This document shows positions 47,898 to 60,836 of a stretch of DNA of 64,000 bases, in pieces (position 1 is the stretch's first letter; each line of letters opens with the position of its first letter). The translations under genes and the position numbers were made by a program. The notes below the pieces were generated by a model, which saw only the letters and a program-made list of their open reading frames with translations, searched no databases and was not told where the DNA came from. This DNA is from Oscarella lobularis (Eukaryota; Porifera; Homoscleromorpha; Homosclerophorida; Oscarellidae): positions 2,294,001 to 2,358,000 of the forward strand of contig NC_089182.1 in NCBI RefSeq assembly GCF_947507565.1, read 5' to 3'.

Positions 47898-48233
47898 TTA
47901 GCAAGTAACAGTGGTCCTTGTTTACTTCCAATTGATTGGTTACTCTACTTGGGGGAGTAGCCGAACACGACCCGTATAGAGTATGTGGAAAAGCATTCTA
48001 GTGATCACGTCTGTTTGTTGCTTAGCTAAAGGGTCGTATCTATTAGGTACCCGGGTCCAAAGCCTTGTCTGAGGAAATAATAATCCCCAACGCTGTTTTG
48101 GTAGTGCAGCTTTTTGTTGAAATGAAAGTGGGATTCTACTGCTGTCTTCGTTGGGAAAACAAATCTTGGATGACGTCAACGGGTGTCAATTGGTTTGCCT
48201 ATACGGGACCTTTGTCCAGTCTCACGCCACAAA
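47898..48233. promoter_or_regulatory. divergent interval, GH32 / ZIP transporter
   Basis: 336 bases between opposite start codons. No known motif stands out and no coding exon is supported. Confidence 0.5.
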
Positions 48234-49422
48234 ATGGAGATCCTGAAACTGAAGATTCTAGCTCTTTTCGTTCTCTTCGCCGTCACCGTTCTCTTTGGAC
48301 TACTTCCCTACGCACTTCTACGCCAATCGAACGCGTCGAAGTCGACTCGACGACGCTCGAAATGGCGCGAGATCACCCTGAGCTTCTGCAGTTGCTTCGC
48401 AGGCGGCGTATTCCTCGGCACGTGCCTCCTCAGCCTCATACCCGAAATTCGCAACATCCTCGCCGAACTCTCGAACCACTACGGCATCGATTCGGACTAT
48501 CCCAACGCCGAGTTGCTCGTCGGCGTCGGCTTCTTCTGCATTCTCGTCGTCGAACAAACGATTTTGACCTATCGCGCAACGAAAATCGACGAAAATGCGC
48601 CGAACGGCAGCCGAACGACGACGACAACAACAACAACGCGAATCGACGTTCGTCAATTGGCTCCGCGACTTCCGCCTGTCAGCGGCGAATCGGCGGCGTC
48701 GATCGAGTCAGACGATGACGACGATGGCGACGACGACGACGAAAACAATCGTTTGTCGTCGCGTCGTCAACGACGAAAACGACGACGTCAATCGCCGAAA
48801 AATTCGAAAAAAATTAATTTAGGTGGCCACGCCCCCGCACGACAAAGTTTCAATCTGAGAGCGCTGGTGCTTCTCGTCGCACTCTCCGTTCACTCGCTCT
48901 TCGAAGGCATGGCGCTCGGTCTTCAGGAAGACGCGCGTCTCGTTCTTCAGATTCTCTACGCGCTTCTCATTCACAAGTCGGCGCTCGCCTTCTCGCTCGG
49001 CTCGAGTTTGGCTCTTTCGGGCATGAGAGTCGGTCGCGTCGTCGCGTCGTGCGTCGGCTTTGGGCTCATGAGTCCGGCTGGGATAGGGATTGGCATTGGC
49101 GTCATGGAAACGAGTTCGTACTACACCGGTCATTTGGTCAGTGGTTTGATGCAGGGTCTTGCCGCCGGAACGTTTCTCTATGTGACCGTTTTCGAAATAA
49201 TGGCGCCTGAATTTAACGTGGGAAAAGATGGCAATCGACTTTGGAAGGTATTGGGAATGGGTTTATTACTTGGAGAACAGGATCGAGGGCATGGTGTTCA
49301 TTCTTTAGGTTCTGTTTATTTCTCTCGGCTTTGCTTCTATTGCGTTTCTTGACCTTTTTCATGTGCATGGTTTGACTGATATCGACTTGACAACGGCAGC
49401 GAATCTATCTGCAGTTCATTGA
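48234..49422 (+). CDS. SLC39A: ZIP (SLC39A1-3-like) zinc transporter
   Basis: The first exon encodes MEILKLKILALFVLFAVTVLF and seven of eight membrane helices. The metal-path motifs are HSLFEGMALGLQ in TM4 and LIHKSALAFSLG in TM5. One intron (about 49249-49308) leads to the last helix VLFISLGFASIAFL, stop 49420-49422. Reading through the intron instead gives a shorter, non-hydrophobic end at 49352. The cytosolic loop between TM3 and TM4 lacks the usual His cluster and has an Asp/Glu run followed by an Arg/Lys run. Zinc uptake at the plasma membrane is the expected role. The intron-poor body and strong codon bias for GTC/CTC resemble the SLC35A gene. Confidence 0.9.
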
Positions 49423-49549
49423 AAACGCCACTTTAGAGTTTCTTTATTTGCTAGTATTAACAGAAGAAGATAATTATTGGCTGACACAAGCTTGAGACTT
49501 TAGTTCATTTTTGCTAGTAAATTTTGAATGCCCGTATAGTGCACTGACG

Positions 49550-51032
<1,483 letters not shown>

Positions 51033-51095
51033 TGTTTGCTCGTTGAATTCAGAGATATAGATAATTAGATATAGAGCCACGCCTACTTTCGCGAT

Positions 51096-51844
51096 ATGTT
51101 CCTACTTCTCTGTCTCGCCGTCCTGTTGCTATTGCTTCTGCGACTCGCTTGGATTTTTTATCGTCTTGGCAAGTCGTCGAAGCGCTCGAGTCGATGCAGA
51201 CTACTCGCGGTAGTCGGTTCGGGCGGGCATACGATGGAAATGCTTCGTCTCCTGTCCGAACTCGGCGATCGCTACTCGCCGAGAGACTACGTTCTCGCCG
51301 AGACGGACAAGAGAAGCGAAGTGAAGATCGTCGCCTTGGAAAGCGAACGAAAACGAGGCGAAAAAGTCGACTACGGAATCCATCGAATACCACGATCGAG
51401 AGAAGTCCGACAATCGTGGTTGAGCAGCGTTGCAACAACGATGACGTCGACTCTCTATTGTTTTCCTCTCCTATGGAGACTCAAACCTGATTTGGTACCA
51501 TAATCACTTTGTACAGGGGTAGAGTAGGTTCCATTGAAGTTTCTCTGTAGGTTCTTTGTAATGGGCCTGGAACGTGTGTGCCTATTTGTCTTGTGGCTTT
51601 CTTCTACAAGGTACAGTACTGTACGCGTACAGTAGTAAAGATGTGTATGGTCACCTTTGTCTGTCTCTTATAGGTGATTGGTTTGACAGATGTTAAGATC
51701 ATCTATGTAGAGAGTTTCTGTCGAGTCACAAGCCTATCATTGTCAGGCAAAATTCTCTATATTTTCGCTGATTCTGTACTGGTACAGTGGCCTGAGCTGA
51801 AAAACCTCTACCCGAGGACAATATACAAAGGAAGAATGATTTAG
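51096..51844 (+). CDS. ALG14: ALG14, UDP-GlcNAc transferase membrane anchor subunit
   Basis: Three exons. Exon 1 has an N-terminal Leu-rich transmembrane anchor, then VVGSGGHTMEMLRLLSEL, IPRSREVRQSW and WRLKPDLV. Exon 2 is LCNGPGTCVPICLVAFFYK. Exon 3 is VIGLTDVKIIYVESFCRV ... LYPRTIYKGRMI, stop 51842-51844. ALG14 recruits catalytic ALG13 to the ER membrane, where the pair adds the second GlcNAc to the dolichol-linked N-glycan precursor. All family blocks are present and length is typical. Confidence 0.94.
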
Positions 51845-51881
51845 ACTAATCAAAATCAAAACACAAATCCATCATCTCTCT

Positions 51882-52412
51882 CTAAGTCTTCTTCTTCTTC
51901 TTCTTCGTCGTCATCTTTTTCTTTCTTGCGTCAGAATCCCGTTTTCTCTTCCTCATCTTCTTATCCCTTTTGACCTCGTCAGCATTTGCTTCTGAGTCTC
52001 CTTCCTCCTCCTCCCCCTCCTCTTCTTTCTTCTCCTCCTCCTCCTTGGGTTCCCAAAGTGCATTTCTCACAAATCGCTTCGCCGCTCTCGCGTCGACACG
52101 CCTATCCGGCGTGGGCGTTCCTTCAATTTTCTTCATCCGATCCATAGCGGCTTTGACTCTCGCCAATTCGCCGACAACTACTCCCTCCTTCGGCGAGACG
52201 CCGTTTACGACCTTATAGGCCCAATAGAGCGAGTTCAACGTAAAAGACATGGCCAATTTCATCTTGGCTTGATCTATTTTGTCCAATTTTTCCTCGAGAG
52301 CTTCAAGCGGAACGTTCTGAATTGTCTTCAACGTTTTGTCCATTTCCAGCAGCGACGTGTGAAACTCCTCGCACGGCTCCTCGAGTTCTTCAGGCAACGC
52401 TTCGTCGTCCAT
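51882..52412 (-). CDS. C1D: C1D / Rrp47-like nuclear exosome cofactor
   Basis: Intronless 176-codon frame. The Sas10/C1D helical domain spans residues 1-90 (KTLKTIQNVPLEALEEKLDK, LAMSFTLNSLYWAYKVVNG). A PTPDRRVDARAAKRFVRNAL segment and a long Glu- then Lys-rich tail follow. C1D/Rrp47 binds RRP6 and structured RNA during rRNA and snoRNA maturation in the nucleus. Its start is 64 bp from that of the BIRC6-like gene. Confidence 0.9.
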   Translation of the reverse strand: MDDEALPEELEEPCEEFHTSLLEMDKTLKTIQNVPLEALEEKLDKIDQAKMKLAMSFTLNSLYWAYKVVNGVSPKEGVVVGELARVKAAMDRMKKIEGTPTPDRRVDARAAKRFVRNALWEPKEEEEKKEEEGEEEEGDSEANADEVKRDKKMRKRKRDSDARKKKMTTKKKKKKT

Positions 52413-52476
52413 CGCTTTTTCCCGATACGGGGTACTCGCATCGTACGCGTACGCTAGGCTTCTTTGTTATCATGAA
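52413..52476. promoter_or_regulatory. 64-bp bidirectional interval, C1D / BIRC6-like
   Basis: Contains GTACGCGTACGC-type GC core (near 52443-52453). An out-of-frame ATG at 52472 opens a 7-codon upstream frame overlapping the likely start at 52477. Confidence 0.55.
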
Positions 52477-55400
52477 ATGGCCGCCGAGCAATTGACGTCC
52501 GAATTCGACGCGTGGAGCGCTTCCCTGCCGGACGAACAACGCAACGTCATCGTCCTTATCGACGTGAGCGCACGAGAGTTAATCGCGCCACAAAATATCA
52601 CCCGTGGCGACGAAAAATAGGTTGAAACGGCGCAAGAAAACATTTCCGTCAAACTCCTACTCGACGGCGAACACGACTTCGCTCTCCTATGTCCCTCAGG
52701 TCGGCAATCGAATGAAAGAACTCTCTCGTAACGCTACTCTTCAGATTATCCGACTCACAGCGATAATCTTCTCGTCGAGTCGTCGACGATGGGAATCTGG
52801 TGCAACACTGTCAACGAGGTATTCGTCGCGTACAAAAAAAGAAGTCGACTGCGGTGTTCTTATTGAACTTTCTTCTCTCCCGTATGTCCTGTCCAGTATC
52901 TACTCGATGCCTCGTCGCCGTTGACTCTGGCTCAGGCTCTCACTAAGTTTGTAGTCGTGATGACTTGTCTGTCGCTTTGCATAGACTTGTGGTCGTCTTT
53001 GCAGGGGACTTCATTTGTATGGGTCCAAGCAGACTGCTGATGACGACGACTATGACGACGACGACGAAGAGGTAATTATAATTTTTTTGTTGGTGACGTG
53101 TGCCCTAGTTTTGATTTTTTCATTTCAATAGGAAATGGATTATATTGACGGTGAGGCTGAAGATGATGATGACGACGACGAGCACGTAAGATGATTGGCG
53201 TATGTTTGTGATTAAAGTATTCTTGAATTCGTTTTTTTTTTCAGGTTGGAATGTTTGCCGATGACGATGCATTTACCACGGATTGGGAGCTGGAAATTGC
53301 GAGGAAAAAAGTGACCGTCTCTAGCTCGTATCATTGTCTTTACTCTGACTCCTCCGTGTTCCCAGAAACGTTGGATGAAGAAAGAAGAATCGCTTCGAAA
53401 GGGTGACAACGACACTTTGGGACAGGGAACAATGAAGCGTAAGGATTCTATCAATAAATCCCTAAAGATTTGATCTATTTGTTTTTCTCCATAGCGACGG
53501 GCGAAGAAGCCAAACAAGCAAGTCAAATATTTACGTCGACTGCAGCATCAGGCGTCCTAACAAATGACTTGGTTAGAATTATTGAAACGGAAAAGGTGAA
53601 TAGGAGATTTTCTTGAGATGAATTTTTTAATTTTTTTATTTCTGTGTAAGGAACTTGGTTTTTCTGCTGAACCCATTGACGATAATATTTACCAGTGGTG
53701 CGTCAAAATGACGAATTTCAGTTCCTCCTCGTATGTTCGTGAATGTGTTGAACTGTTTGCGTCACTATTTTGTCCTTTTTCCTTATCTAGGCAGCTGGGA
53801 AAGGATTTATCTCAAGTGAAGACAAAATTTGGCTATGAATTTATTGAATTTGAACTCAATTTCGCTATGGATTTGTACCCTTTTTATCCGCCGCTAGTCA
53901 AAGTGATTCGGCCTCGACTACAGGTATGACAAAATTTAGTAAAAAATGTCTAGTTTTCTGTAATGTTTTCTCGCAGGGTGCAATGATGCAAAGAGTGACC
54001 AACATGGAAATTTTAAAACTGTCGTTCTGGTACGCGTTCAAAGCCGCATCGTAGAAAAATAGTCGACTTTTTTCTGTAGGAATCCGACGAAAGACATGTG
54101 CAGTGTTCTGAAAGAAGTGAAGGCGTTCATGGAACAGTGGGCGAGGTAAGGGGGGAGGAACGCGCGTTAGAGTACGACGACGGACGCGTCCAGTCGTCAT
54201 TCTGCCGAACAACTTGGAGAGCGGCGACGGGGCGGGAAATGCTTTGCGCGCGTCGTGCCAGCAGCAAAACCGGTCCTAGGTAGACTTAACGCATCGTTGT
54301 TAGCTTAGTATGCTCGCCAGGGGGCGGGGCTCGTTTTCCGAGGCGATTTTTACCCGTTGAAAGAACGGAGTGTTTTGCACGGTTTTACATGCTCAAAACG
54401 GTTTGGGCAAGCGCTGTTTTCTCCGGAGACTTTCCGTTTCGGTTTCGGTTTCGGGTTTTGACATCATCCACGTGGGGGAAGAGCGGAGCAGGATTTTTCC
54501 CTTTCTGTAAATAAAACGCGCGCCTTTTTTTCTTCTTTTTCAAGACTTGAAGTGGACAGCCCTCGCAACGATCCGGTTTCGTATACAGAGGGAGCGTACA
54601 TTGACATAGAGCATCATCTTCTTAGATTAGCCATGGTAACGGATTAGACGCTTTCGCGTCGCTCATCTCTCTTGTTCTTTTTTTTTTCACTGTCCTTCTT
54701 CTCATTATAGGTTAGCGAAATAAATCCTCGTGCAAATCTGCAGTTCGTCATGGAAGTGTCCAAGGCGCCTCAAGTCAAAATGAGAACGCCTGATAAGGAG
54801 GGCGACTCCAAGCAGAGGCCGCAGTATTGGGCGAAAGGAGTCGGCTATGGACATCAAAATCGAGCTGGTACAATCAAGGCAATCCTTACGCCCTGTTTAA
54901 TTATTTAATTAAAGGCTGGGACATAAAGGCTTATTTGGCAGCTCAGAAGGAACAGGACAAGCAGGTTGGACGGGAATGGAAGAGAGAAGAAGAAGAAGAA
55001 GAACGGTCGCCACGTGACGTCGTCTGCCTTTTTTTAGATTGAAATCGTTCTGGAGAAAATTCTTCACGATGTGGCTCAAACGTATGGAATTCCTTTCAAA
55101 GGAGTCAAGCAGAGCAGCGACTCGTTGTCTTGCGACGCCAGCGTGCAGAAGAGCGTTTTGACAATAGTGGAGGGCTCCGCATTGATTCCGTGTCTAGAGG
55201 TACAGTATCAAAAGCACAGAACGTTGCATCATCTAGAAAGTAAATTATTTTAGCATTATTTGAATATTGAATCCTTTCTCGAAATTGGACGTCATAGTTC
55301 GGTAATTGTTTTATTTGACCGAGGTAGACTGGGAGCATTTTCTTTTTTTGCTTTCTTTAGTTGTACATGGCCGTTCTGGATATGGTCAAACTTCTCGGTA

Positions 55401-57287
55401 CAACTAAAGCCCTAGAGACGTCTTCTTGTGTACACTTTGTATGTCTTCAGCTTCTCACCCTTCTCTCATTCCTCTTCTGTGTCCGTTGGAGGGGCAAAAG
55501 GAGTCCTTGTATCATTTGCTTCAGTCTCTAGAGAGAAAGGTAGGTGAAAAAGTTGAAGGGAGTGGACAAACTGCCTCACGTATATTTCCACTCAAGGCGG
55601 CGTCTATACTGAAGCACCTTCACGGAGCAGCGAGCTGTTCAACAGAAGAAGAACGAGTTGCCCAGTATGCGAGAGATCGAAAATTGGGCATTAATAAAAT
55701 CGACACTTTTCTTTCTCAGGAACATAGTCGATTTATTCAGCATTGTTGATGGTGCGATAGGACTTTGATGATCAAGTTCACATCAGACTCATGACCTGTT
55801 TTTCTCTTACATAGCCGCTGTCAAGACCCACGCAGCTCCCATCATGAGAAAAGCGGAACTAAGTCGGGCCGCAGCCGAAAAGTCGCTTATAAACAAACCC
55901 GTAGAGACGCTATCACGATTGTCCCTCGCGTTAGTACGAGTCTCTCTCTCTGTAGATGACGCTCGAAGAACGCTATCGGTCGTACGTGAGACCCCTGCAG
56001 TTTGGTAGCGCAACGATAAAGAGTAGGCCCGAGTCGCTTTCTTCGATTCAAGGAGCCTAATCTTGATTTTTTTTCAGAACATCACTACGCGACTGAAACT
56101 CGCTCGGGCTTTCCTCCGCCTCCAGCGCAGGTCGTGGCCGAAGATAGACGCAGGATGTTCTTCTATTGATACTTTTGATGATAGATATTCCGTATTGCTC
56201 AGGAACTCTCGTCTTTGTCCTCGTCTTTGCCCCTCACCTGCTCGACTTCCGTTTTCGTTCGAACTGTGAGGGTGTAACTTCTGTAGAAGTCTTCACGTAC
56301 TCACACTCTCTCTTCTGAAAAGGACGATGATCAAATTAATTTAATGAAGGCCTTGATAACAGGGTGCGTTTGGAGGGGGCTGACTGTAGTTTTTAAAGCT
56401 TTTGTCTTTTAGGCCCGAAGATACTCCCTACAGTAACGGTTGCTTCGAATTCGATATCTTCTTTCCGGCGTCTTATCCCAAGGGTCCTCCTAAAGTTAAC
56501 TTGCAGGTAAGATGACGCAAAACAATATAAACAAAATGAAATGGATTTGTAAAGACTACGGGGAGCGGAGCGGTACGGTTTAATCCCAATTTGTACAAGT
56601 AAGCTTAATCGCGCCCAATAAACGAAGAGAGTGATTCTGTGCTCAGTTGTGGGAAAGTTTGCCTGTCTCTATTGGGCACGTGGGAAGGCCAGCAAGGCAA
56701 GAGATCCGTTAACGCCGTACAGGTATTTCTATCGTACTCATTGTCTACCTGACTAGGCGAAAAGTGGAACGAAACTTCGACTGTCCTTCAAGTATCTTTC
56801 CCTCGCGGCTTTTTTTGACTTGCATCCAATCACGCATTTCTTTGTACGCCACTCCCCAAGGTTCTAGTGTCCATACAGTCGTTAATTCTCGTGTCCGAGC
56901 CCTATTTCAACGAGCCCGGCTACGAACGAGAAATCGGAACGAAAGAGGGCGATCTTCACAATCAGGAATACAACGCCGAAGTGCGCGCGAACAACATTCG
57001 ACACGCAATGATAACTCAACTGAAGGACCCCTCTCCCGGATTCGAAGAGGCAATAAGGACGCACTTCTATTTGAAAAAGGATCAGATTTTGAAGGCAGGC
57101 GTCTCCGGAGAGGAGGAAAAGAGGTAATCTCGTTGTTTTCTAGGAATGTGATCAGTGGCTTGCGGACGCGCGTAAGAGTAGCGGTCGCGTTTACTACAGT
57201 CCGGTGCACGAGAGAAGCATGGAAAGAGCAGTAGCCGATCTGCGTACGGAATTGGCTAAATTGAAGTCGCCGGCGAGTATAAAGTGA
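52477..57287 (+). CDS. BIRC6/BRUCE-like ubiquitin-conjugating enzyme lacking BIR
   Basis: More than 20 short exons. The start MAAEQLTSEFDAWSASLPDE opens an RWD/UBC-like fold, followed by an Asp-rich linker (about 53040-53190). A UBC-like module at about 53560-54150 (YQWCVKMTN, FAMDLYPFYPPLVKVIRP) has no Cys in the segment where the active site should be. A BIRC6-like linker (YWAKGVGYGHQ, WDIKAYLAAQKEQ) leads to the catalytic UBC at about 56120-57130. That module shows ALITGPEDTPYSNGCFEFD, NPNLYNCGKVCLSLLG with the active-site Cys, SLILVSEPYFNEPGYE and HFYLKKDQIL. The stop is at 57285-57287. The C-terminal half follows BIRC6 order. A ~395-nt intron (about 54147-54541) is the longest. No BIR or zinc motif is seen, so inhibition of caspases is not implied. 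Some middle exons (55370-56060) are approximate. Confidence 0.82.
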
Positions 57288-57317
57288 AATCGACTCGATT
57301 GCGAGTTGACGTCGCTT

Positions 57318-58136
57318 GTCGAAATTTTCTTTTGCACTGACTAATAAGCAGATATAGTATCATATCGAAGAGTGTTATGTTTGGACGTCCTGGCAATGGG
57401 AAAACGTCGCTGCCATTCGAGGCAATTGAAGAGCCGTCTCGTCGGATTCACTTCACCGCGGTGAGGTTACAGTACATACTTTGAGTGCTAACCCATATGT
57501 ATTATTCTGCATTGTCAACGGACTCGGAAGCAAAAGGAATCCCTATTCAGTCAGTCCGTGAAATATCGAAGCGGCTTCCCGCATTCATGACAAGCCAAGC
57601 CCCGGAGACAGCCAATAGCGTCAAGGAACCATTGTTAGTTAGTATCCATCGCATCCTACCGTGACGCTTCCTCGTTGCATAATAATCGGCCTTCAATGAT
57701 TACTACGACGTCGTATCTCTTCATTAGCAGCCAAACCAATCGCAAGACGGAATCCCTTCGACGCTTCGTTTCCTTAGTCCTGTGGCTTCAGTGCAAAGTG
57801 ACGTTTAAATCTAGCCAGGCAATACGATCGGAAGCGATCCATGCTGTTGCTTTGCGTGTCGTGCGTACCTTGGTTAGCAGAAAGACGTCACAGGTACCTG
57901 TCGGTCTATTATTTACTAGCTAGTACAAACAATCTCTTTAGCTTTCGTGGGCTTATCTAAACGCTGGAAATGTCGGTTTTAGGACTTCCCCACCTCACTT
58001 CCTACTAAACTATAAATGCAGTCACAGTCTTCGGCCCGCGTCATTCTGTCGAGAAGATGCTCTGCTATTCTGTCAGTTTTATTGTTTTTATTTGTGTGTC
58101 TCTGTGTGCATTTGTACAGGGCGCCCCGACTACCAG
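57318..58136 (+). repeat. duplicated promoter block, copy 1
   Basis: Nearly identical to 61064-61895. It begins GTCGAAATTTTCTTTTGCAC, includes all upstream DNA of the FN2 gene and its signal-peptide codons. Differences are a few substitutions and small indels. Confidence 0.9.
58011..58017 (+). promoter_or_regulatory. TATA box of FN2 gene 1
   Basis: TATAAAT 46 bp upstream of the ATG at 58057, conserved in the duplicated copy at 61762-61768. Most other genes here show no TATA. Confidence 0.6.
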
Positions 58137-59100
58137 GCCACCGCTATGTGAGACATATGACGGACCACCGTGCAGTTTCCCGTTTATGTACAAAGGTCAA
58201 CGCTACACTACTTGCACAAAAGTAGACTCTCCCAATTATGCTTGGTGTTCAACTGGGAATGCAGCTGATCTCAGCATCACCTCTTGGGACTACTGCATTA
58301 ATCCCCAGGCCGAGGCCTGTTCGCGCCAGGACTCAACGCCACCTCCTGTTGCACCCACCAATGGAAGCAATTTTGACTCAACGCCACCTCCTGTTGCACC
58401 CACCGATGGAAGCAATTTTAGGGCTGGAAATCCTGGAAGTGCTGGCACCACTAGAAGGCCGGGGAGCGAAAGTGCTGGAGGTATCAATACCACCGAGCAG
58501 TGTCCGACAGACGGTGGATTGCCATGCGTCTTTCCGTTTACGTACCTTGGTCAACTGTACACTACTTGCACACAAGTAGGCTCTCCCTATCCCAATTATG
58601 CTTGGTGTTCAACTGGGAATGCAGCTGATCTCAGCATCACCTCTTGGGACTACTGCATTAATCCCCAGGCCGAGGCCTGTTCGCGCCAGGACTCAACGCC
58701 ACCTCCTGTTGCACCCACCAATGGAAGCAATTTTAGTGCTGGAAGTGCTGGAAGCGCTGAGGATGCAGAAAGTTCTGAGAGTGCTGAGAGCGCTGAGGGT
58801 TCTGGGAGCGCTGGCAGCGCTGAGGGTGCTAAAAAGCCTGGAAGCGGAAACGCTGGAGGTATCAGCACCACCAGCACCACCACCAAATCAAAGCAGTGTC
58901 CGACATTCAGTGGATTGCCATGCGTCTTTCCGTTTACGTACAAGAACCACCTGTACACTAATTGCACGAGAGAACACAATGGATTCTCCAATTTACCTTG
59001 GTGTGCAACAGCTACATTAAATCTTGTTGTCACCTCTTGGTGCTACTGCAGTGAACCCCAGGCCGAAGCATGTTCGCGTCAGGACTTAATTCGTCTCTGA
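58057..59100 (+). CDS. Secreted protein with three fibronectin type II domains
   Basis: Intronless 347-codon frame. A signal peptide (MLCYSVSFIVFICVSLCAFV, then QGAP) precedes three FN2 modules, each with the pattern PC.FPF.Y.G..YT.C, then WC and a C-terminal Cys. The modules (about residues 30-90, 150-210, 270-335) are separated by Pro/Thr/Ser linkers. The linker after module 2 is a Gly-Ser-Ala-Glu repeat. FN2 modules bind gelatin/collagen or phospholipid head groups in mammalian proteins. Here the ligand is unknown. The linker repeat and near-identical second half of modules 1 and 2 (identical DNA for 60+ bases ending TCGCGCCAGGACTCAACGCC) show internal duplication. Confidence 0.9.
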   Translation: MLCYSVSFIVFICVSLCAFVQGAPTTRPPLCETYDGPPCSFPFMYKGQRYTTCTKVDSPNYAWCSTGNAADLSITSWDYCINPQAEACSRQDSTPPPVAPTNGSNFDSTPPPVAPTDGSNFRAGNPGSAGTTRRPGSESAGGINTTEQCPTDGGLPCVFPFTYLGQLYTTCTQVGSPYPNYAWCSTGNAADLSITSWDYCINPQAEACSRQDSTPPPVAPTNGSNFSAGSAGSAEDAESSESAESAEGSGSAGSAEGAKKPGSGNAGGISTTSTTTKSKQCPTFSGLPCVFPFTYKNHLYTNCTREHNGFSNLPWCATATLNLVVTSWCYCSEPQAEACSRQDLIRL

Positions 59101-59548
59101 GTAACACGATTATATACCATGACGTGCCTGCGATTCTTTTCTTTTCTTTGTGCAACCGTTCCATGTCTGTCAATAAAATCCTCGAAGAACTACTGGATAT
59201 ACCGTGCAAGAGCGCACGAAGTGTCTCGGAGCCTGGTGGCAACGTATACATCTAGGCGGACAATAGAATCAATCGCGGTTTACCAATGACGTCCTTCTGC
59301 TAACCGAGGTACGCGCAACAAGCAGAGCAACACGCGTGGGTCGCTTCCGATCTATCATAGGTCGTGTACTGAATAGCAAAAGCTGTCTGGTTTAGCTTCC
59401 ACGTTCTCCCTCTGTTGCGTGGGCTTGTCTACACGTCCGGAAACTTCGGTTCTCCCATTGACGTCACTAATGAATGCAGAAATCACAGTGAAATGCAGCC
59501 ACAGTCTTTGGCCAGCGACATTTGGAATTGTCAAGCACTGTCGAGAAG
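59101..59548. other. spacer between FN2 genes 1 and 2
   Basis: No coding exon. The right part resembles the FN2 promoter block (CACAGTCTTTGGCC, GTCGAGAAGATGCTC-like) but is more diverged than the 57318/61064 pair. Confidence 0.6.
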
Positions 59549-60836
59549 ATGCTCCGCCATTTCGTCAGTTTTATTTGTGTGTCTCTGTGTGCATTTGTAC
59601 TGGGCGCCCCGACCACCAGGCCACCGCTATGTCAGACACACGGTGGATCACCGTGCAAATTCCCGTTCATATACAAAGGTCAACGCTACACTACTTGCAA
59701 AACAGAAGATTCTCCCGAGAATGCTTGGTGTGCAACGGTGACCGGATCAGATCTCACCATGACCTCTTGGCACTACTGCACTAATCCCACATGTTCGCGT
59801 CACCTCCTGCTGCACCCCCCAATGGAACCAATTTCAGTACAGTCAACGCCCAGATGGCCAGACGATGTACGACAACTGAATATGGAGTACCGTGCAGGTT
59901 CCCGTTCGAGTATTACGGAATCACATATCATGAATGCACGACCGTCGACTATGGTGACACTCTGTGGTGTGCAACCGGCAACGATCCCTCATACACTATG
60001 GTATACGTCAGTGTGACGATACCTCTACCATAGATACTACCTCCACCACTCCGAGTGCTTCCACTCCGAGTGCTTCCACCACTCCGAGTGCTTCCAGCAC
60101 CAAATCAACGCAGTGTCTGACATACGATGGATTTCCATGCGTCTTTCCGTTTACGTACAAGGGAAAAGTGTACACTAATTGTACAAGAGAAGATACAACC
60201 AACTTTTTTTGGTGCGCAACAGCTATCACGTCAGATCATCTTGTCAACTCTTGGGGTTATTGCCTTGAACCTCAGTTCGAGGCATGCTCGGGTCGGGTCT
60301 CAACACCATCTCCTGCTGCACCCAGCAACGCCCAGATGGCCAAACGGTGTACGACAACTACGTCTGGAATGCCGTGCAGATTTCCGTTGGTGTATCATGG
60401 AATCACGTATGATGAATGCACGACTGTCGACTATGGTGGGACTCTGTGGTGTGCAACCGGCGACAATCCCAACATTAACTATGGTATATGCCAGTGTGAT
60501 GATACCTCCACCATAATAGATACTACCTCCACTCCGAGTGCTTCCAGCATCGGATCAACGCAGTGTCTGACATACGATGGATTGCCATGCGTCTTTCCGT
60601 TTACGTACAAGGGTCAAGTGTACACTAATTGTACGAGAGAAGATACAGGCAGCTTGTTTTGGTGCGCAACAGCTGTGTCAGGTCCTCTTGTCACCTCTTG
60701 GGGCTACTGCAGTGAACCCGAGGACGAGGCATGCTCAAAAGGTCAAATCTCTCTGCCGCAGGACGCAAGCGGGATCAGGTTTTCCAACTCCACCTTTTTC
60801 CATTGGGGCAGGTTCCGTTCTGGCGATGCGGACTGA
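59549..60836 (+). pseudogene. FN2-repeat gene with two frame-shifting deletions
   Basis: It starts with the same signal peptide type (MLRHFVSFICVSLCAFVLGAP) and encodes five FN2 modules of two alternating subtypes: CKFPF/CVFPF with WHYC/WGYC ends, and RCTTT..CRFP with CQC ends. After module 1 the frame shifts near 59802, where sister copies have about 13 more bases (TCGCGTCA joins directly to CCTCCTGC). It shifts again near 59994 by one base just before the module 2 end. Downstream the frame is open to the TGA at 60834-60836 with all Cys kept. It is either a young pseudogene, an unspliced alternative structure, or two assembly errors. No splice sites explain the shifts. Confidence 0.75.
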
